Below are positions 5,179 through 7,118 of a DNA stretch of 7,118 nt, piece after piece. The stretch covers positions 1 through 7,118 of the forward strand of contig JAISVU010000373.1 of the NCBI GenBank assembly GCA_031271375.1, read 5' to 3'. The notes beneath the pieces are model-generated. The model saw only the letters and a list, made by a program, of their open reading frames with translations, searched no databases and was not told the DNA's origin. Origin of the DNA: Clostridiales bacterium. Lineage in GTDB: Bacteria; Bacillota; Clostridia; Lachnospirales; WRAX01. Within the stretch, counting starts at the first letter, position 1. Each line of letters opens with the position of its first letter. A program made the position numbers and the translations under genes.

Positions 5179-7118
5179 ATGAAAACCGGTCTCAACGAAC
5201 TCCGCGAAGCGTACCTCAGCTTCTTTGAAAGAAAGGCCCATCTGCGCCTGGCCAGCGCCTCGCTCGTACCCCAAAACGACAAGAGCCTGCTCTTAATAGC
5301 GGCGGGGATGGCCCCGTTAAAGCCTTATTTTACGGGGCAGGAAGTACCTCCAAGCCCCAGGGCTGTAAGCTGCCAGAAATGCGTGCGCACCAACGACATA
5401 GAGAACGTCGGCGTTACCTCAAGGCATTGCACCTTTTTTGAGATGCTGGGGAACTTCTCGTTCGGGGATTATTTTAAGGAAGAAGCCATCCCCTGGGCCT
5501 GGGAGTTCTTAACTGAGGTCTTGGAAATTCCCGCAGATATCCTATACCCCTCGGTTTATCTGGACGACGACGAAGCCTTTAACATCTGGCGCAACGTGGT
5601 GGGCATCGCCCCCGAACGCATAACCCGCCTGGGCAAAGAGGATAACTTCTGGGAGCACGGTCAGGGGCCTTGCGGGCCTTGCAGCGAGATTTATTACGAC
5701 AGGGGAGCCGAATACGGCTGCGGCAAGCCGGATTGCAAACCCGGCTGCGACTGTGACCGTTTCGTGGAGATATGGAATCTGGTTTTCACTCAGTTCAATA
5801 AGGAAGAGGACGGCTCGTACACGCCCCTCGCCAATAAAAACATCGACACAGGAATGGGCCTCGAGCGCGTCGCCTATACGCTGCAAGGCGCGGACAGCGT
5901 CTTCGGGATAGACACGTTCAAGGTCATTCTGGACGCGGTGTGCGCCGCTTCCGGGGCTGTTTACGGCGCGTCCCGGAATACGGACATTTCGCTGCGCATT
6001 ATAACAGACCACGCCAGGGCCGTTACATTTATGCTCTCCGACGGGATTCTTCCCTCCAACGAAGGCAGGGGATACGTGCTGCGCAGGCTTCTGCGCAGAG
6101 CCGCCCTGCACGGGAAGCTGTTGGGGACTAAAGGCTTGTTCCTCAACCATGTCTCAAAGGCGGTCATTAGGGTATCCGGCATAGCATACCCGGAGCTGGT
6201 AGAAAAGGCCGAATATATCAGCAAGATAATCGACGTTGAGGAAACACGGTTTTACGAAACCCTTGACCAGGGGATGGAGCAGCTTAAAAAGCTGGCGGCT
6301 GCCGCGAAGACGGGGAATATAGCTTCTGAAAGCCTGGGAGTGCAGGCCTTTACGATGTACGACACCTTCGGCTTCCCGCTGGAGCTGACACAGGAGATGC
6401 TCGCAAGGGAAGGCATTGATATACCCGTTGACAAGGCCGCTTTCGACGCCGAGATGGAAAAGCAAAGAACCAGGGCCAGAGGCGCGAGGGCCGAGAGTAA
6501 TTTCATGGGCGCGGAGGAAACCGCGCTGACCAGGCTCCCGGCGGACATGTCGACCGTGTTTGAGGGATATACGAGGAATACCGTCGAAGCCGAGATTAAG
6601 GCCGTTATCGTGGATAACGCCGTTGCGAACGAAGCGGCCGAAGGCAGCGCGGTCATTATCATTCCTTCCGTGACTGTGCTTTACGCCGAGAGCGGCGGCC
6701 AACGGGCCGACACGGGTTTTATTACGACAGAGACGGGCAAAGCCGAAATCACGGACTGCCAAAAATCCGGCGGAAACAAGAGCGCGCATATCGGAACAGT
6801 CGTCAGCGGGACGATCAAAACCGGGCAGAAGGCGCGGGTTATATTAAATGAAGAACACAGAGCGGATACCGCCCGGAACCATACGGCGGCGCATCTGCTG
6901 CACAAGGCCCTGCGGAATATACTCGGCGTACACGCGGAGCAGGCGGGCTCACTGGTAACGCATGACCGGCTGCGCTTCGACTTCACGCATTTCCAGCCTA
7001 TGACGGGCGAGGAAATCCGCGCCGTGGAAGATATAGTGAACGTGTACTCCCGTGCCGGCTTGCCGGTTTGCGTAACCGAAACAACGCCGCAGAAAGCCAG
7101 GGAGATGGGCGCAATGGC
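5179..7118 (+). CDS. alaS: Alanyl-tRNA synthetase (3' truncated by the window)
   Basis: Cytoplasmic class II synthetase that charges tRNA-Ala with alanine. The frame is open for 646 codons to the window edge with no frameshift or stop; full AlaS proteins are about 870-880 residues, so roughly the last quarter is outside. Visible in order: NELREAYLSFFERKAH near the N-terminus, NDKSLLLIAAGMAPLKPYF (33-51), the motif 2 region SRHCTFFEMLGNFSFGDYF (81-99), NFWEHGQGPCGPCSEIYYD, a cysteine-rich insert (C181, C186, C190, C192) as in many clostridial AlaS, and motif 3 DTGMGLER (223-230). The editing domain follows, with YAESGGQ (502-508) and the zinc HxxxH motif in NHTAAHLLH (H568, H572). The second zinc pair (CGGTH region) and the C-Ala domain would lie just beyond the window. 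AAAGGAA (5164-5170) sits eight bases before the ATG. It probably has its own promoter in the preceding gap. Confidence 0.96.
   Translation, partial: MKTGLNELREAYLSFFERKAHLRLASASLVPQNDKSLLLIAAGMAPLKPYFTGQEVPPSPRAVSCQKCVRTNDIENVGVTSRHCTFFEMLGNFSFGDYFKEEAIPWAWEFLTEVLEIPADILYPSVYLDDDEAFNIWRNVVGIAPERITRLGKEDNFWEHGQGPCGPCSEIYYDRGAEYGCGKPDCKPGCDCDRFVEIWNLVFTQFNKEEDGSYTPLANKNIDTGMGLERVAYTLQGADSVFGIDTFKVILDAVCAASGAVYGASRNTDISLRIITDHARAVTFMLSDGILPSNEGRGYVLRRLLRRAALHGKLLGTKGLFLNHVSKAVIRVSGIAYPELVEKAEYISKIIDVEETRFYETLDQGMEQLKKLAAAAKTGNIASESLGVQAFTMYDTFGFPLELTQEMLAREGIDIPVDKAAFDAEMEKQRTRARGARAESNFMGAEETALTRLPADMSTVFEGYTRNTVEAEIKAVIVDNAVANEAAEGSAVIIIPSVTVLYAESGGQRADTGFITTETGKAEITDCQKSGGNKSAHIGTVVSGTIKTGQKARVILNEEHRADTARNHTAAHLLHKALRNILGVHAEQAGSLVTHDRLRFDFTHFQPMTGEEIRAVEDIVNVYSRAGLPVCVTETTPQKAREMGAM

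Noticed and set aside
5542..6789. Two minus-strand open frames of about 200 codons opposite alaS
   Set aside because: The + strand encodes an uninterrupted AlaS with all motifs; the antisense frames lack domains and are typical shadows of GC-rich coding sequence.

Overview
The window looks like chromosomal DNA from a moderately GC-rich member of the Bacillota, most likely class Clostridia. The evidence is a GerMN-domain protein behind a sensor kinase, an ECF-type S component, a clostridial-style Crp/Fnr regulator, an alanyl-tRNA synthetase with a cysteine-rich insert of the clostridial type, and strong AGGAG-like ribosome binding sites with a GTG start. The genus cannot be fixed from sequence reading alone.

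Layout. Positions 1-2144 (+ strand) look like one transcription unit. It holds the 3' end of a sensor histidine kinase, a GerMN-domain membrane-anchored protein that starts directly after the kinase stop codon, and a PHP-domain metallo-phosphoesterase with a GTG start. A minus-strand gene for a small polytopic membrane protein, probably an ECF transporter S component (2183-2731), converges on this unit. It is divergent from a Crp/Fnr-family regulator (2821-3474). The 89-bp gap between them is very AT-rich and carries facing promoters and a 14-bp palindrome. After the regulator, and behind a small tandem duplication, comes a carboxyltransferase of the oxaloacetate decarboxylase alpha / transcarboxylase 5S type without a biotin domain (3532-4935). 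A 243-bp gap with two hairpins follows; one is an 85-bp imperfect palindrome that looks like a mobile or interspersed repeat. The window ends inside alaS (5179 to the end, still open).

How the parts may work together. The kinase and GerMN protein are probably a signalling unit with an extracytoplasmic partner, comparable in arrangement to actinobacterial MtrB-LpqB. The Crp/Fnr protein probably controls its own gene, perhaps the divergent transporter gene, and possibly the carboxyltransferase downstream. AlaS is housekeeping. I did not find a clearly new multi-gene system. The items most worth a second look are non-coding: the divergent operator, the tandem duplication with a palindrome before the carboxyltransferase gene, and the inverted-repeat element with a half copy 3.8 kb away.
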